A stretch of DNA of 62,264 nucleotides from Acanthaster planci (GCF_001949145.1 NW_019091374.1:459235-521498); one strand, 5' to 3'. Shown: positions 23,215 to 34,820, counted from the first letter of the stretch. Numbers and translations are program-made. Notes: generated by a model from the sequence alone, not told the origin.

Positions 23215-24990
23215 AGCTACACGTCCCAGGAGTACTGTACATGCACATGCTGGTATCGGTGTCCAAAAGTAATACCAAGTCATCAAAAAACCCCAAAGAT
23301 ATCTGTTATGACCTGCTCTCTGATACAGTACATATACTTTGTGACTGTCTTGGTTTGATGGTAAATAAGCCAAGCTCTTCTGCTTTGTCCTCCGGTGTAT
23401 CATTTAAAACACAATAGCCAGTTACAATAAAGGAATGGGGCAAGTGCACCTGCATTGCCTTGTAAGAATCCTGCCTGAGCTTTGCATTATAAGGTAGCTG
23501 TTTCTGCATTTGATGAGATGACCTTCATTCATGTTGTCTCATACCAGTACCTACACGTACCGGTATGTGCTCTTAATTGCACCGAGAGAGAATTTTATTT
23601 GGAATGCCACATGCTGATAGGATTTTACACATTTTGCGTCTGTGAAACGTGTCAAAGGCTTTCCTGAAGTCAATGGATGTTATGACTGCAAGTACATGTA
23701 CATAGCTTGCAGGCTTTTACTCAGGATGATTACAGAGTTCCAGAATTTGACCAATGGTTTCTTGATGAAAGCTGTTTTGGGTAAACCTTAGTAATGGGTT
23801 GACATGTTCTCTGATGGGGCTCATTTCTGTTGAGATGTTTGGTGACAACCAATGTTATGTCCCTCTGTAATTTTAAAGCTTGCTTAGATCGCCAGACTTT
23901 GGTATTATTGGTGATTTGCCAATGCTCATGTCTGATTAATGTGAAGGACGATATCATATTACATTCATACATATAGATACCTCAGACAGTCTCCCAATTC
24001 AACAATGTGCAACTTGACCGTGTACCCACTGAGAAGTGATAATGCCCACTGTGTAATCACAGGCTGGCACCTGGATACGAGACATTTTAATCGATTCTGA
24101 TCCAAGAGTCAAGAGTCTGGCTTCACGCAGCTCGCTACGCACGCCAAGTCCATATAAGGAGATTCTTTCGGACAACTTGCACAAGGCACATGTACCATAA
24201 AACGGGCAGGGATATTCACGAAAATGAAAGTAAAATTCTAGAGCAAAATTGTTGGAAATCCATCATATATTGACTTCTTTTGCCTCAAACTAAAAAAAGG
24301 TATTTATAAATATGAGAATTTATATGTGCTTGGCCGGTCTTAAACTACTGAACGCTGATAGTGCCCTTGCCTGCAGCTCTTTATAAGTCACGTCCTTCAA
24401 GCCAGTCTTAAATGCAAGTTTAATCATGTTAATGACCGGCCTTGCACATACATGTACATGTACATGTATACCAGTATTTGACTTCTGCTGGAATATTGTC
24501 TTGCACACATCACCCCATTTTTTAGCTGGGCAATACGGTACAACATGTAGCTGTTTGAGGTTCTTCCTTATCAAAGGAATGTACTAGTACAGTACTGTTT
24601 GGATAAGAAGCTCTGTGAAGATTTCCTCAACTTCATCACTAACCAGGGGTGGGTTTCCTAATAGAGCTTTGAAGGCCATGTGCCCGTTTTCAAGCCTTTC
24701 TTGTTGGGAATGGGCCTACTTGTCCTACCATGCAGTATACCGGTATTTACATGGTTTCTGCCATTGATCTTATTTATGGCTTTCCTTGCTTGTGAGATGC
24801 TCGTACATGTACATGTATCCAGTTACTTTCTGCCTTGATTTTCTCTATTGATAGACTCTCTCTATTTTCTCCACAGCTTATACCACTCCTCTAAACATTT
24901 GTTGCCTTCGAAATTTTTTCCACGTCCCAATGATGTCTTTGATCCTGTGCGCGTCAGTGGTTTTTGTGATTGAGGTCTCTTTTGATTTCA
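23215..24990 (-). pseudogene. Decayed non-LTR (LINE) retrotransposon, reverse transcriptase region
   Basis: Read on the minus strand and allowing frame changes, the order of a LINE ORF2 is visible: a linker-type segment GNPPLVSDEVEEIFTE (complement of ~24610-24665), then the RT palm motif TSIDFRKAFDT with KILSACGIP (complement of ~23595-23690), then EELGLFTIKPRQS (complement of ~23330-23390) and the catalytic-type FDDLVLLLDT (complement of ~23250-23285). Stops and frameshifts separate these pieces, so no functional enzyme is encoded. The 5' end is uncertain; a possible upstream part extends toward 25.0 kb. No target duplication or 3' tail was identified. It lies just upstream of the intact lectin gene. 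Confidence 0.75.
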
Positions 24991-25524
24991 AAATAAAAGC
25001 AAGTCAAGCTCGTGAAGCTAATTCTTTCGGCTAGTTGGACACGCCCTCGGCTGTCTCTCACCACGTTTAGGGTCGTACCACCGGTAGCTCCGGGAAAGCA
25101 TTGCGCCGGCAACCCCTGCTTCTCTCCAGTCTTAGTCATGTCAGTATGCTGTGGAAATTGGAACCCATATATTTACATGTACATGTATGTGCATGTGCCA
25201 GTAAAAGCACAATTATTTTTAGTGGCACTCGTCCTTTGTATGCTAATCACTTTTTCAGCCGTAGAGTGACATGTTTCTGTACTCTGCACTTGTACCGGTA
25301 CCTGTTTAATGGGGCTTGAAACATGTAAGTGTCATAAATAATTTACTACCTGCTATGAAGCTGTCCATGTCCATTTGCCAACTGAGAATATTAGTGGTGT
25401 TTGAATTTGTTTCATCTCCTGGTGATTGTACTTCATGTTGTACCAGGTGGTCGGTATTTGACTTGTGTTGAAGTTCCTCCCCCCAGCAAGAAATATTCTT
25501 CTTGAGGTAGGAATTATCGAAGGA

Positions 25525-26031
25525 ATGGCTTTCGTCAGTTCTTTGGTGCTGATACGAGTGTTGACATTCTTGGCTCTGATGCCTGATAATGATGTGCATG
25601 TGACAGGGCTTTGCAGCTCACCTTATTGCCCGCCACCCTGGCATGCTTTCCAGGCACACTGCTACCTGTTGGTAGACAAGCCTATGTCCTGGATGGATGC
25701 CGAGCGCTTTTGTCAGATGCTATCCCACCCAGGAAGGATGGCTCATCTTGCATCCATCCACGGCCGAGACGAGGATGAATTTATCAAGGAGTATGTCTGG
25801 AACGCTTCTGGTCCATCTACTACCCCTCAATACTGGATTGGCTACAATGACATCCAGCAAGAGCATCAGTTCCACTGGAGTGATGGATCGGATGTGACTT
25901 ACGAGGCGTGGTTGTCTGGTGAGCCAAATAACCAAGTAGATGAAGACTGTGTCGAGCGCCGTTTTTCCTTTGACAGCAAATGGAATGATCAACCATGCAG
26001 CGAAAGCATTCACTTTGTCTGCAAGCACTAA
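25525..26031 (+). CDS. Secreted C-type lectin-domain protein, single exon
   Basis: 168 residues from ATG 25525 to TAA 26029-26031. The frame is open 60 nt further upstream, but the chosen Met gives a good signal peptide (AFVSSLVLIRVLTFLAL), so the protein is probably secreted. One C-type lectin domain fills the rest (about residues 30-167), with the fold's cysteines at 46/63 and 142/158/166, the N-terminal pair C30/C35 of the long form, WIGY (104-107), EPN (133-135) and WND (153-155). EPN plus WND predicts calcium-dependent binding of mannose-type sugars. A glycosylation sequon NAS lies at 93-95. Such lectins act in innate recognition, agglutination or biomineral matrices in marine invertebrates; which applies here is unknown. 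The coding part has no intron. A decayed LINE lies upstream. Confidence 0.9.
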   Translation: MAFVSSLVLIRVLTFLALMPDNDVHVTGLCSSPYCPPPWHAFQAHCYLLVDKPMSWMDAERFCQMLSHPGRMAHLASIHGRDEDEFIKEYVWNASGPSTTPQYWIGYNDIQQEHQFHWSDGSDVTYEAWLSGEPNNQVDEDCVERRFSFDSKWNDQPCSESIHFVCKH

Positions 26032-27432
26032 ATCCTATCATCTGACCATCACCATGGAATAGCACATGTATAGTACACGTACAACACAAGGCCATTAATC
26101 ATGTTAATTATAAACCATACTGGTACCCGTACAAGCCCCGTCAGACATTGAAGTGTAAGGGAATGGACAGATGGACACACCGACTGCAACTGTTTCTGCT
26201 TGAACCTCCTACGTGTACATGTACATGTATCTCAAAACCAGAAAAGCAGAAATGTGCATTCAAGTTTCCAGCAATCGTGCCAAAATACTTGTAAAGACCT
26301 TTCACCTGTAGTCTGTGATCTCCTTTGATGATCTCTTGACTAGCTGTAGAAGTCATCTCTGATCATTTTTATCAGACTCTTACGGCTGAACTGAAACTTT
26401 ATTGAAGCAACAACCAAGTTCTCCCGGCACAGAATGTAATCATGTCAAGGAGCAGGCATGGAACCAACCAATGTCTCACTCTTGTATTTATGCACATACT
26501 GTACATTTGCAAATGTGGATTGGTATAAGAACTTGTGAAAAATACTGTTACACATGTGGACTTGGTAGGTGAGCAGTAAGCTCAAGGATATTTGTGGAAC
26601 ACTGGAGGTCTTTCAAAAGCACATCCTCCAGTCTAGTCAGTTTCTTCACTGATAAATTGAACATGTACACGTAATTTCTTTCAGAGACTGCAGATTTTTA
26701 AAAAGGCCCAAGAAACTGGAGCAGTGTATGGCACAAGGGTTTCCTTGGCTCGTGAAATTGTTTCTTTTTCACTAACCCAAACTTACATGTACATACATGT
26801 ATACTGTACTTATACATGAAGCATGCTTTTCAAAAGGCCCAGAAAATGGACTTACGATGGCCCAAGGGCTGTGCAAAGTATTGCGTTTAAAATCTGTGTG
26901 GATTTTCTTCAGAGTTATATAAAATACTATACATGTACCGGTAGGTGCAAGTGCATGTGGTTTCATAGTATATACATGTAGCCATGCAGCACTGAGAACT
27001 TGATGAAATTGAAAACCATGTTACAAAATCTGCAAGGACTATCACTGGTGTCTAAGTTTGCTGAAAAACATTTTTTCTGACTTGCAGGTACCAGACATGT
27101 ACATGTACCAATATACATGTACGTACATGTGTGTACCCATAGCTGTAGACCACAATCGTAGGCTATGGGCCTCAAGCTTGACCAAGAGAGGGTGCACTTC
27201 TCCTAGATATTGTGACTCCGCTTGCCGTACTCGCAACGTTTCACTGGCTAACAAAGGCATTTCATCATTTATTGCACGGTATACTACATGTAGGTAATGC
27301 ACAGAGACTGTGCCTGAGCGTTTTTTGACTGTTGAGTTTGGGAGGAGCTAAAAACTTTCGACGATTGAGACAGAGCGTAAATAAACATGGCACGAGAAAT
27401 ACATGTGCATTGCGGATTTTGTGAAATAAAAT
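26032..27432. other. Intergenic DNA downstream of the lectin
   Basis: Contains the lectin 3' UTR of unknown length (no AATAAA seen in the first 600 nt). No exon is supported on either strand; a few ACATGTAC strings occur near 26790, 26930 and 27095. Confidence 0.4.
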
Positions 27433-27594
27433 ATGAAAACAACAAAGTGGAGGAACTGCGGAAGGGAAAGTTGCTATCTGAATCAAGACGTTTTCAATGT
27501 CACAGAATTTGTGCAAGAGGGGAAACCCACAATAAAGGGCAGAGTGATACCACAGCACAGGATTTCAGACTCTCCTTATGAGGTGGTGTTGTCA
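27433..27594 (+). CDS. Possible first exon, transposon-derived protein
   Basis: ATG at 27433 opens 54 codons ending at a perfect donor (TCA|GTAAGT). The peptide is cysteine- and charge-rich, with KWRNCGRESCYLNQD and KGRVIPQHRISDSPYEVVLS. The latter resembles the strand that precedes the SWIM zinc motif in YqaJ/SWIM-type proteins often carried by animal transposons, but the SWIM cysteines themselves would be on a later exon that I did not find. An overlapping frame from ATG 27387 is also open. Weak call; boundaries follow the start codon and the donor only. Confidence 0.25.
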
Positions 27595-28699
27595 GTAAGT
27601 CTTATCGGAGGCTGAAACGAAGCAGACGTGCATGGGTTTAATTTTAGTTTGAGAAAAGCCAAGGTAAAAAATGCCAGGAATTAATTGTTAACAGATAAAC
27701 ACAACTTTTATTGTGTTATTTTTGCTCTTTACATTTCCAGCAAAGTTCGAAAACTAAAAAATTACAAGAATTTAAATGCAAACAAATTCACTTACACATC
27801 CATTACACATAAGTCTTTTCGCATACTAGTACTTATAAACATAAGTACATGTTTATGATTTTCGAAAAAATATAAGCTAATCTTATTTAGATTCATAAAT
27901 ACATTTGAAAATTTACATGAATAAATAAACCACACTTACAATGCGGTATGAAAACAGATCAGGAGATATCGTCACAAATGTTGGTGTAATCATCACAGAC
28001 AACAATGAACTAAAGTAAATTGAACTGAAATGTCCTTATTCTTTTAAAGATTCAGAGATTGTAAACTGGCAAATTAAAAAATCAAATGTTCCATATCTCA
28101 ACTTCGACGAGCATGGACAAATAGGCTTAAAAAATTCACATGCCTACTAAACCCAAACTCAGGTAACAATGTATGTCACAGGAGTGAAACTGTGCATTCT
28201 GATTGTGTGGTCTCCCAAACAATTGGTCACTGTAAATGTGCCATTCAATCCTACTTTCATCCAGACATCAGTTTCTAAGGTACTGAATTTCTATTTTGAG
28301 TATTTTCTCCCTGAATTGTTGACAACGGGTTCTCCGTAAGAGGCAGCATCAATGTCAAGTACTTTTCAAGGTCTTTGTTAAATCTGCATAGAATACTTAG
28401 ATGGAAGTGATAATGCATTCATTTATTAAGCTTGTAATGCTTCTCTTACCTTCCATGCAGCACAACTTTCTGAACGGAAAAATACATATGGATAATCCAG
28501 AAATTAGGGGTGCATTTTTGATGCAACAACTGTGAATTTTAGACAGAAAAACGTCTCCACTGAAATAATGTTTGACAATGCTGAATAAAAACTCACTGCA
28601 TAAGAAACCACAGCCATGACAGCAGACAATTCTCTAGACTCCTACCCCTTGACTTTGTAGGAAGCAGTAAGAGGAGGAGGTACACACTCAGCTGCACAC

Positions 28700-29186
28700 C
28701 TGGCAGGTCATGGATTTTGTCTTTAGCTGCGTCTGTGCCATCCCACCCATGAAATCCATGTGTGCACTTGAGGTTTCCCGGCACGGCATCTGGTCCATAA
28801 CACTGGTCTTTTGTCTCTGTGTGTCCAATGCAGGGTTCTTTGTAGAAAGATGTCTACATGTAGGTGCTAGCCTCGGTGCCAGTCATGTACATGTAACAAT
28901 TCATAGTATGGACAGCAGTACTGTACATGCATGAGCTCCTGGGCCAGTGCAGGTGCATGTATCCTGTTCAGGAAAATTGACTGATATCTGTCTGTGCACA
29001 TGCACTTTCTCAGTTTTCTGCTTTGGGATCAGCTGGCCTGAGATCTAGTTGTGATCAGCAGATACAACTGGAGTCTGTACTGGTACCTGCGTCTTATATT
29101 CACTGATTTCCTTACTGTAGTCACCTCCTGTGTTCAGAGTGGGTTTGTTACATTTCCTCCCGTCCTCAAAATGGCAAGTACACATT
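28700..29186 (-). CDS. Two exons of an unidentified cysteine-rich protein
   Basis: Exon 29116-29186 (acceptor CCAACAG, donor GTAAGG) reads MCTCHFEDGRKCNKPTLNTG and ends in phase 1. Exon 28700-28837 (acceptor TTTCTACAAAG) starts with the two bases needed and continues KPCIGHTETKDQCYGPDA, then NLKCTHGFHGWDGTDA. The evenly spaced cysteines suggest a disulfide-rich extracellular module. The donor of the second exon (GTGTGC) is weak, and an open frame runs past it. The first exon may start further upstream, where DGSPWKPGKPNR is in frame. No family was recognised. It may belong with the minus-strand exons at 30950-31040 and 33550-33600. Confidence 0.4.
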
Positions 29187-30949
29187 CTGTTGGGTTTACC
29201 AGGTTTCCATGGGGAGCCGTCATATATTTCAAAGAATAAAAACCAAATCGCGGGATTATTTTTGAACGCACATGAGAAATGATGACTGAATGCCTAATGT
29301 CAACTGAGTTTTTTAGTTGGAATGAAAATGCCGACAACTTGATAATTAAAGGTTGATCGACTAATCACGTAAAAATCGTGCAATCATAAGTAGTGGCATC
29401 CATCAGTACTCAGAAACTGTCTCTAAACTTACATGTACATGTAATGTCCTAACATCGCTGCTGACCCCCAAAATTTCATTATTTTGAAGAGGAAGACACA
29501 ACATCATAAAATCTGAGTTCCAAATGTAACTTCTACTTTAGTTCTAGCAACTGGATAAAACACCATTTTTATCAGGTCATGTTTTTGCTTTCTGATTACT
29601 GAAGTGAAGGGAAGAATTACCGGTGGCCGTAGGCCTATATCACAGAACTTAGGCCATACCTCCAAAATTTTGGGTCCAACTCTGAAGGTGGAAGCAGGGC
29701 GGACTTCGGACCCCACAGTTCTGGGGGTAGGCTTGGCCTATGTATCCCTTCCCGCTTAAATAATACTAAAGCCGATGGGCTGCTACTAACCTGCGATGAC
29801 CCAACCTTCCCAACATCGACATGGTGACCCTTAGTTGCAATTGCCTACTTCAAAGGGAGACAGATTTTTGTGAGATCACCCACGCATCATGGCCTATTTT
29901 TGCTTCATTCACCATGAACATGATGATGAGTCAGCCATACTCAGTCTCCCCTTCTCCAAAGCTGAACGAAGGACCTTGGCTAGATAGCCTAGAGCCTGAG
30001 AATGCGCGCAGGGACACTAAACATTTTGAAGAGCTCAAACTTAATAGTACACGTACTTCAGCATGAAGGCAAGGCGGGCATGCACGTATTTCCTCTAGTG
30101 GTGCAGTGCGTCGCATCAGTCATGCATACGCAACAAACAAGATGGCGATCGATTGAGTACTGCGGACCACCTGGCTCTGTTCAACCGTTGAGGGAGGTAC
30201 TTCTAGTCGAGGGGGATACAAATGTGTTCTTGTATCCATCATGTGTACATGTACCGTTACCATACACCTGTACATTCCAACCTGGAAAATGCACCCACTG
30301 GCACAAAAACTGGCTCAAGTTTGCCCTCAAAACTACATGTACATGTACATGTACATGTGTACGCATTCCATATTTTATTTGAATAATCATCTCAACAGTG
30401 TCAGTTTTAAGTGTTTTCCTCAATCATGTAAAAAATTCCGTGTAAATTTAGATTTTTTAACCCAGTATGTTTGTCTACACGTGGTAGTACATGTACGTAT
30501 GCAGAGACTAACAAGTTCTGCACTTGTGCACACATTTTAAGAATGTACCGGGTACTTTACTGCTTTGTACATATGTTCACCGGTGTTTCACTAAAATGCA
30601 CTAGTAGATAATTGTGAACTGACAATAAATGATTGGTTCAATCATGCTTACGGTAAGTACATGTACAAAACATGTACATGTACATATACCGGTACATGTA
30701 AATTGCTTTCATTTGTGTTCTATGTGTGTGCTGTACATGTGTACACATACGTTGAAAGGAATGGTTTAACAGCATACATGTAAGCGTATAAATCTCTAGA
30801 GCATAGATGTACAGTCCTTAGATGAGATATGCGATGTATTTTTTCCATTGGGAAAAAATGTCTGGATTCACACTATTGTGGCGTCACGCCCCTCCGACGA
30901 AGGCGAGGGCGCCCTCCTCCTCGAGGCGTGACGGTCGGATGGCACGTAC

Positions 30950-31040
30950 CGGAAAGTCTCTGAGCGGCTAGAGACGAATCCTTTGGGATGGAAGTATAGC
31001 GTCCTGGGTTGAAAACTCCGTTGGCAGGGCTGTTGGGCAC
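30950..31040 (-). CDS. Internal exon of an unidentified minus-strand gene
   Basis: 91 nt between acceptor CAGACCTTTTAG and donor GTACGT (complement of 30944-30949). Phase 0 to 1, 30 codons, reading VPNSPANGVFNPGRYTSIPK then DSSLAAQRLS. Composition (Ser, Pro, Asn, Ala) suggests a flexible segment. The phase fits directly after the candidate first exon at 33550-33600. Not recognised. Confidence 0.45.
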
Positions 31041-31228
31041 CTAAAAGGTCTGACATGATTAGCCCGGTGCTTTGTGATGCAACTAAAACAACATGTGATT
31101 CACAAAATAAGACGGCCTGTGACTCGAAATAACGACCCAAGGATACCTTACATATGTACAATAACAAAATGATACATGTAGCTGGTTTATTCATCAAAGC
31201 CACTTCAATCATTCACACAACCAATACA

Positions 31229-31244
31229 CCAGTAGAGGGCGCTG
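31229..31244 (+). promoter_or_regulatory. CTCF-like motif
   Basis: CCAGTAGAGGGCGCTG matches the bilaterian CTCF core (CCANNAGRKGGCRC type). Two weaker relatives are nearby on the minus strand: CAACAGAGGGCGAC (complement of about 31733-31746) and CCCAGGGGGCGCAG (complement of about 33496-33509). Motif match only; no binding evidence. Confidence 0.4.
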
Positions 31245-31528
31245 TTAATGGGAGGCCTGTGCGACTAGACTTTGCCCGGAGCAGTGAACCCCACAATTAC
31301 TCATGTGCATCTAGTGCCACCGGGACCTGAATAAGTCAATAGGGCTGTCTCAGGGCTAATACGTCACTCACAACTCGCGCTGTGCGAGATAGCGATCCAC
31401 CCTTAATCGACCGTAAGCTCCCACAAGGAACTCTTACCGCACCACCAAATAGCCCCTCAACCCACCAAGCCTCTCAACGACACACGCACCACTCCGGGGG
31501 CCTTACCTACACGCCCGCTCAGTTGTTT

Positions 31529-31579
31529 GCTCTGCCCATGGAGGAAGGAGGGGTCTCCTCCTTCCTCCATGCTCTGCCC
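31529..31579. repeat. Perfect 14-bp hairpin framed by 9-bp direct repeats
   Basis: GCTCTGCCC (31529-31537), then ATGGAGGAAGGAGG (31538-31551), loop GGTCT, then CCTCCTTCCTCCAT (31557-31570), then GCTCTGCCC again (31571-31579). The arms are a perfect inverted repeat and the flanks a perfect direct repeat, so the structure resembles a minimal insertion with a target duplication. Confidence 0.9.
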
Positions 31580-33439
31580 AAACCAGTACAGTTCAAGGTT
31601 TTTTTGTAGCAGCGTCAAACCAAATGCAAGGTTCTCCGGTACCAGTGTCAGATTACTTGTGACAGGCATAGTCAATGTTCAGACTTGTCCTCCGGTAAGA
31701 TTAAATTTGACAGTCAACTAGAAAAGCTGAATGTCGCCCTCTGTTGCTCATCTCTGAGTTTGAGATGCCCATTAAGCCAACAGCAAGTTACGGTACATGT
31801 AACTGTCATGATTTGCACTCTCGGCACAGTGTGAGTAATTCGGTACATGGTTGAGAGCAATCGGGGACAGCGCACTCTATGTATACCAACAATATCCCCA
31901 AGGATAGTTGTGATTCTCTCATGCCATGATGTCATATTGATATTCAATAATTACGTGACCAAAGCCGAGTTACGGTCCCGTACCAGAACCAATGGAGGGT
32001 GCTTTTTTTTTCTGTTCTTTCTGGTACCTTTACATATGCTCAGTAATGTACAACATAGTAAAAGAACAACACACAGAGTGCAGCGTCAGGCAAAATGTTC
32101 CCCTGAGGGCACGCCTTGGGCTAATGAATTGCATTGGAAGCATACATGTACATGTGAGTGTACGTGGTCCATGTACATGTAGAGTACATGTGCCGTTAGG
32201 CATGCTGTATAAATTTATAAGCAGATCAATATATGTACATGTACCATACATGTAAAGCCCGGTCCAGAGTGTAAAAAGGCAGGGGGTACCTGCTGGACTG
32301 TCGCAAAATGATCAAGGACATGAATAATGCATGGGAATTGATGGATTGGAGTCTGTCATCAAACTTGCCATTTGGTCTGGACAAAATATCGTGTCCGGTA
32401 CATGTGCTGGTTCTTGCGCTAATGCCTTTTACATACATAACTGTGTACGTGACATAATTTTGGTACTCTGTAGGAGCCTAGTTGCTACACTGTACATGTA
32501 CATGTAATTATCATAGAAAAGTCATTGTCACCGAAGACTAAATAAAAAAGTGCTCTACAACTTAGTGATGTTATCGTGGTTTTATTTCCAATTTCTGAGG
32601 CTTTGTCTCAATAGAATGGATGCCTGAATGTAACTGTATAACATACATCCAGACCTACATGCACCTGTACATGTACCGGTAGCTAATCAATATTTGGCTC
32701 TGTTGAATGTACGTGTAGTTTTGATGTTGCAGTGGCTCTTTGAGTATCTGATTAATTACTGAGCTAACAACTTCGAAGTCAGAGGGTTAAAAATCAGGCC
32801 AAACCCAAGACTGGCACAAAGCAGAGTCCTGAAGAACCCCATTACTGTAATTTTGGTAACAGTGAAATAGTCAGGGTCCTACCGATGTCAGCGGGTTCTG
32901 AAATGAAGTTGAGTTTGGGAACACAATCCAGAATGGCCATCTCTTAAATAGAGCCCATTGGTTGCCCAGATGTTACATGTATATTGGCCACTCCTCTCCA
33001 CCTGTCCACAGTCTTTAGACTGGCCTGTTTTTCTCACACAGCGATCCAAAATTCTCAAGGGGATGTGAAAATGTAAAGGGTCTGAAATACATGTATCAAA
33101 AGAAATTTCTTTAAGCTCTCACGATGTTTCTTTTTGTCCCTTTTTCAACCTCCCCCACTCTAGCCTTTCAGATGTGAGCAGCACAAAGAGAGAATAAGCC
33201 TAAATCTTTTTTGATGAGTAATAAAAAGGTTTCAGTCACATTTCCTCAGTGCCACCTTTTTTTTAAGATTCTTTACTTTTTCTCATCCCGTAGTCATTTT
33301 CTTTTTTTTTTTAATCCAGAACAAACATCTGCAGTGATGTTACCACTTCAAACATGCTTTCATTAACATGCCCTAGCGGTGATATGTATTCATGTTCATG
33401 GACTATAGGACTACCCTGAATATTTTCTAAACAAACATT

Positions 33440-33740
33440 GGAGACAAGCATTTGGTGGCTGTGTTTTTGGTCGGCACTCGCACACACATCATCTGCGCCC
33501 CCTGGGCTCTGCCATCCCGTAATTCAATTACATCCCTGGCGCGCCTTACCGTAGCTTTGCGTCGGCCGGCCAGCCAGCTCGCTGTGACAGACTTTCCCAT
33601 CGACGCCCGAACGGAGACCGGACGCAGAGGTTGAGTGGGAGGAGACGAGGGGGAAAAGAGCTGAGGAGGGAGGGTTACTGGAGGCGGCTCCTGGATTGAT
33701 CTTTGAGGGAAGGGTGTGCTTCTAGTTTTCCCTCGAGGCT
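33440..33740. promoter_or_regulatory. CpG-rich probable promoter
   Basis: Local rise in G+C and CpG (GCGCGCC, CGTCGGCCGGCC, CGACGCCCGAACGGAG) in otherwise AT-rich, CpG-poor DNA, coinciding with the candidate minus-strand first exon and a CTCF-like motif. No TATA box or initiator was identified. Confidence 0.35.
33550..33600 (-). CDS. Candidate first coding exon of a minus-strand gene
   Basis: ATG (complement of 33598-33600) in a favourable context starts 17 codons, MGKSVTASWLAGRRKAT, ending in phase 0 at donor GTAAGG (complement of 33544-33549). The surrounding 33470-33660 is unusually GC- and CpG-rich for this window, as expected for a promoter and first exon. The phase matches exon 30950-31040. 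A start further in, after GTCACAG, is an alternative if this is an internal exon. Identity unknown. Confidence 0.4.
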
Positions 33741-34275
33741 AAGCTTGGCATTGCTGAAGTGTATCAGTGGTTGGCCATTGTGCTAATTACATGCGCGTGC
33801 ATCCTCTTGGAGAAGCAGGCCCTCATGTACCGTGCATACTCATTCTAGCCAACTCAAAGCTTAGTGTTTGGGAGAAGGTGAAACCACACATATTTGCATG
33901 TAACTGAGGTATCAAGGTTGAGCTGTCACACGCAGACTTTCAAATTCCTTCTCTTTATAGACCACTCTGTTGCTGATGATCTGATAGATCATCATCAGAT
34001 TTCAAACCTACCAGTACATGTAGGATCGAGTTGATGAAACATCATGTACATTCAGGAAGAAATCCTGATTTCCCTACCCCAGATTGATCAAGTGACATGT
34101 ACATGTACACTTGGACCACATGTAGGGCCAAATGGTTGGAAAATGTCAGATATCCGAACATATCATTTCTCCTTCCGTGATTGTGGATACTCTTGCGAAG
34201 GATGTGCACAATATATGTGCATACATGTACACGTTCCCCGCATGTCTAAACACTGCATGTTTACAGTATGTACAC

Positions 34276-34340
34276 TGCCGCCCGAACTCGGCCAAGGGTA
34301 TGACTTTTCAGCCCGTTGGCCCCTACTTCTATGTCATCTT
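34276..34340 (-). CDS. Possible small exon of an unidentified minus-strand gene
   Basis: Acceptor CACGCCTAG is followed by 2 + 63 nt reading DDIEVGANGLKSHTLGRVRA and ending at a weak donor (GTGTAC). Its start phase fits the end of exon 36451-36511. The opposite strand is open as well (CRPNSAKGMTFQPVGPYF) and cannot be excluded. Low confidence. Confidence 0.22.
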
Positions 34341-34820
34341 CTAGGCGTGTACAGTAGATGAGTATGGTACATGTACAAGTACACGTACAAATTTGGAGGA
34401 GCACTGTATGTATCTGTACATGCAAACATAACAAGTACCAGTTCTTGAAGCAGTGGTTTTAAAAACATCCTTGTTTGCCACATGAGATGTTATCCTGTTA
34501 ACTAGCACAAGAGAATCCCTATGCGTTGTACACACATGTACATGTACACATACCGGTACCAATGTATCGGTATGGTACTTGTAGTTATAACATGTACATG
34601 TATATACAATGTATTGTACATGTACATGTGGGTCAGTACTGTACATGTACATTATGCCTGACAATTCATGACCGACTCTGAGTACATGTATCGGTACATC
34701 ATGTTTGCCTTTGTAAACATAAATTGTTCTTACAGTTGTAAGTACCGGTACATGTACCTGGGTGAACGACCAGGGACCAGTACATGTTGTGCCTCAGTTG
34801 GGGGTGGGGCAAGGTATCCA

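Noticed and set aside
30118-30150. AAGATGGCG motif in CpG-containing DNA, as in YY1-type promoters
   Set aside because: The ATG frame stops after four codons and no first exon follows; a single short motif is not enough.
32275-32397. Plus-strand frame reading CRKMIKDMNNAWELMDWS between a weak acceptor and GTACAT
   Set aside because: The opposite strand is equally open with its own possible splice sites. Neither could be linked in phase to neighbours, so it is not reported as an exon.
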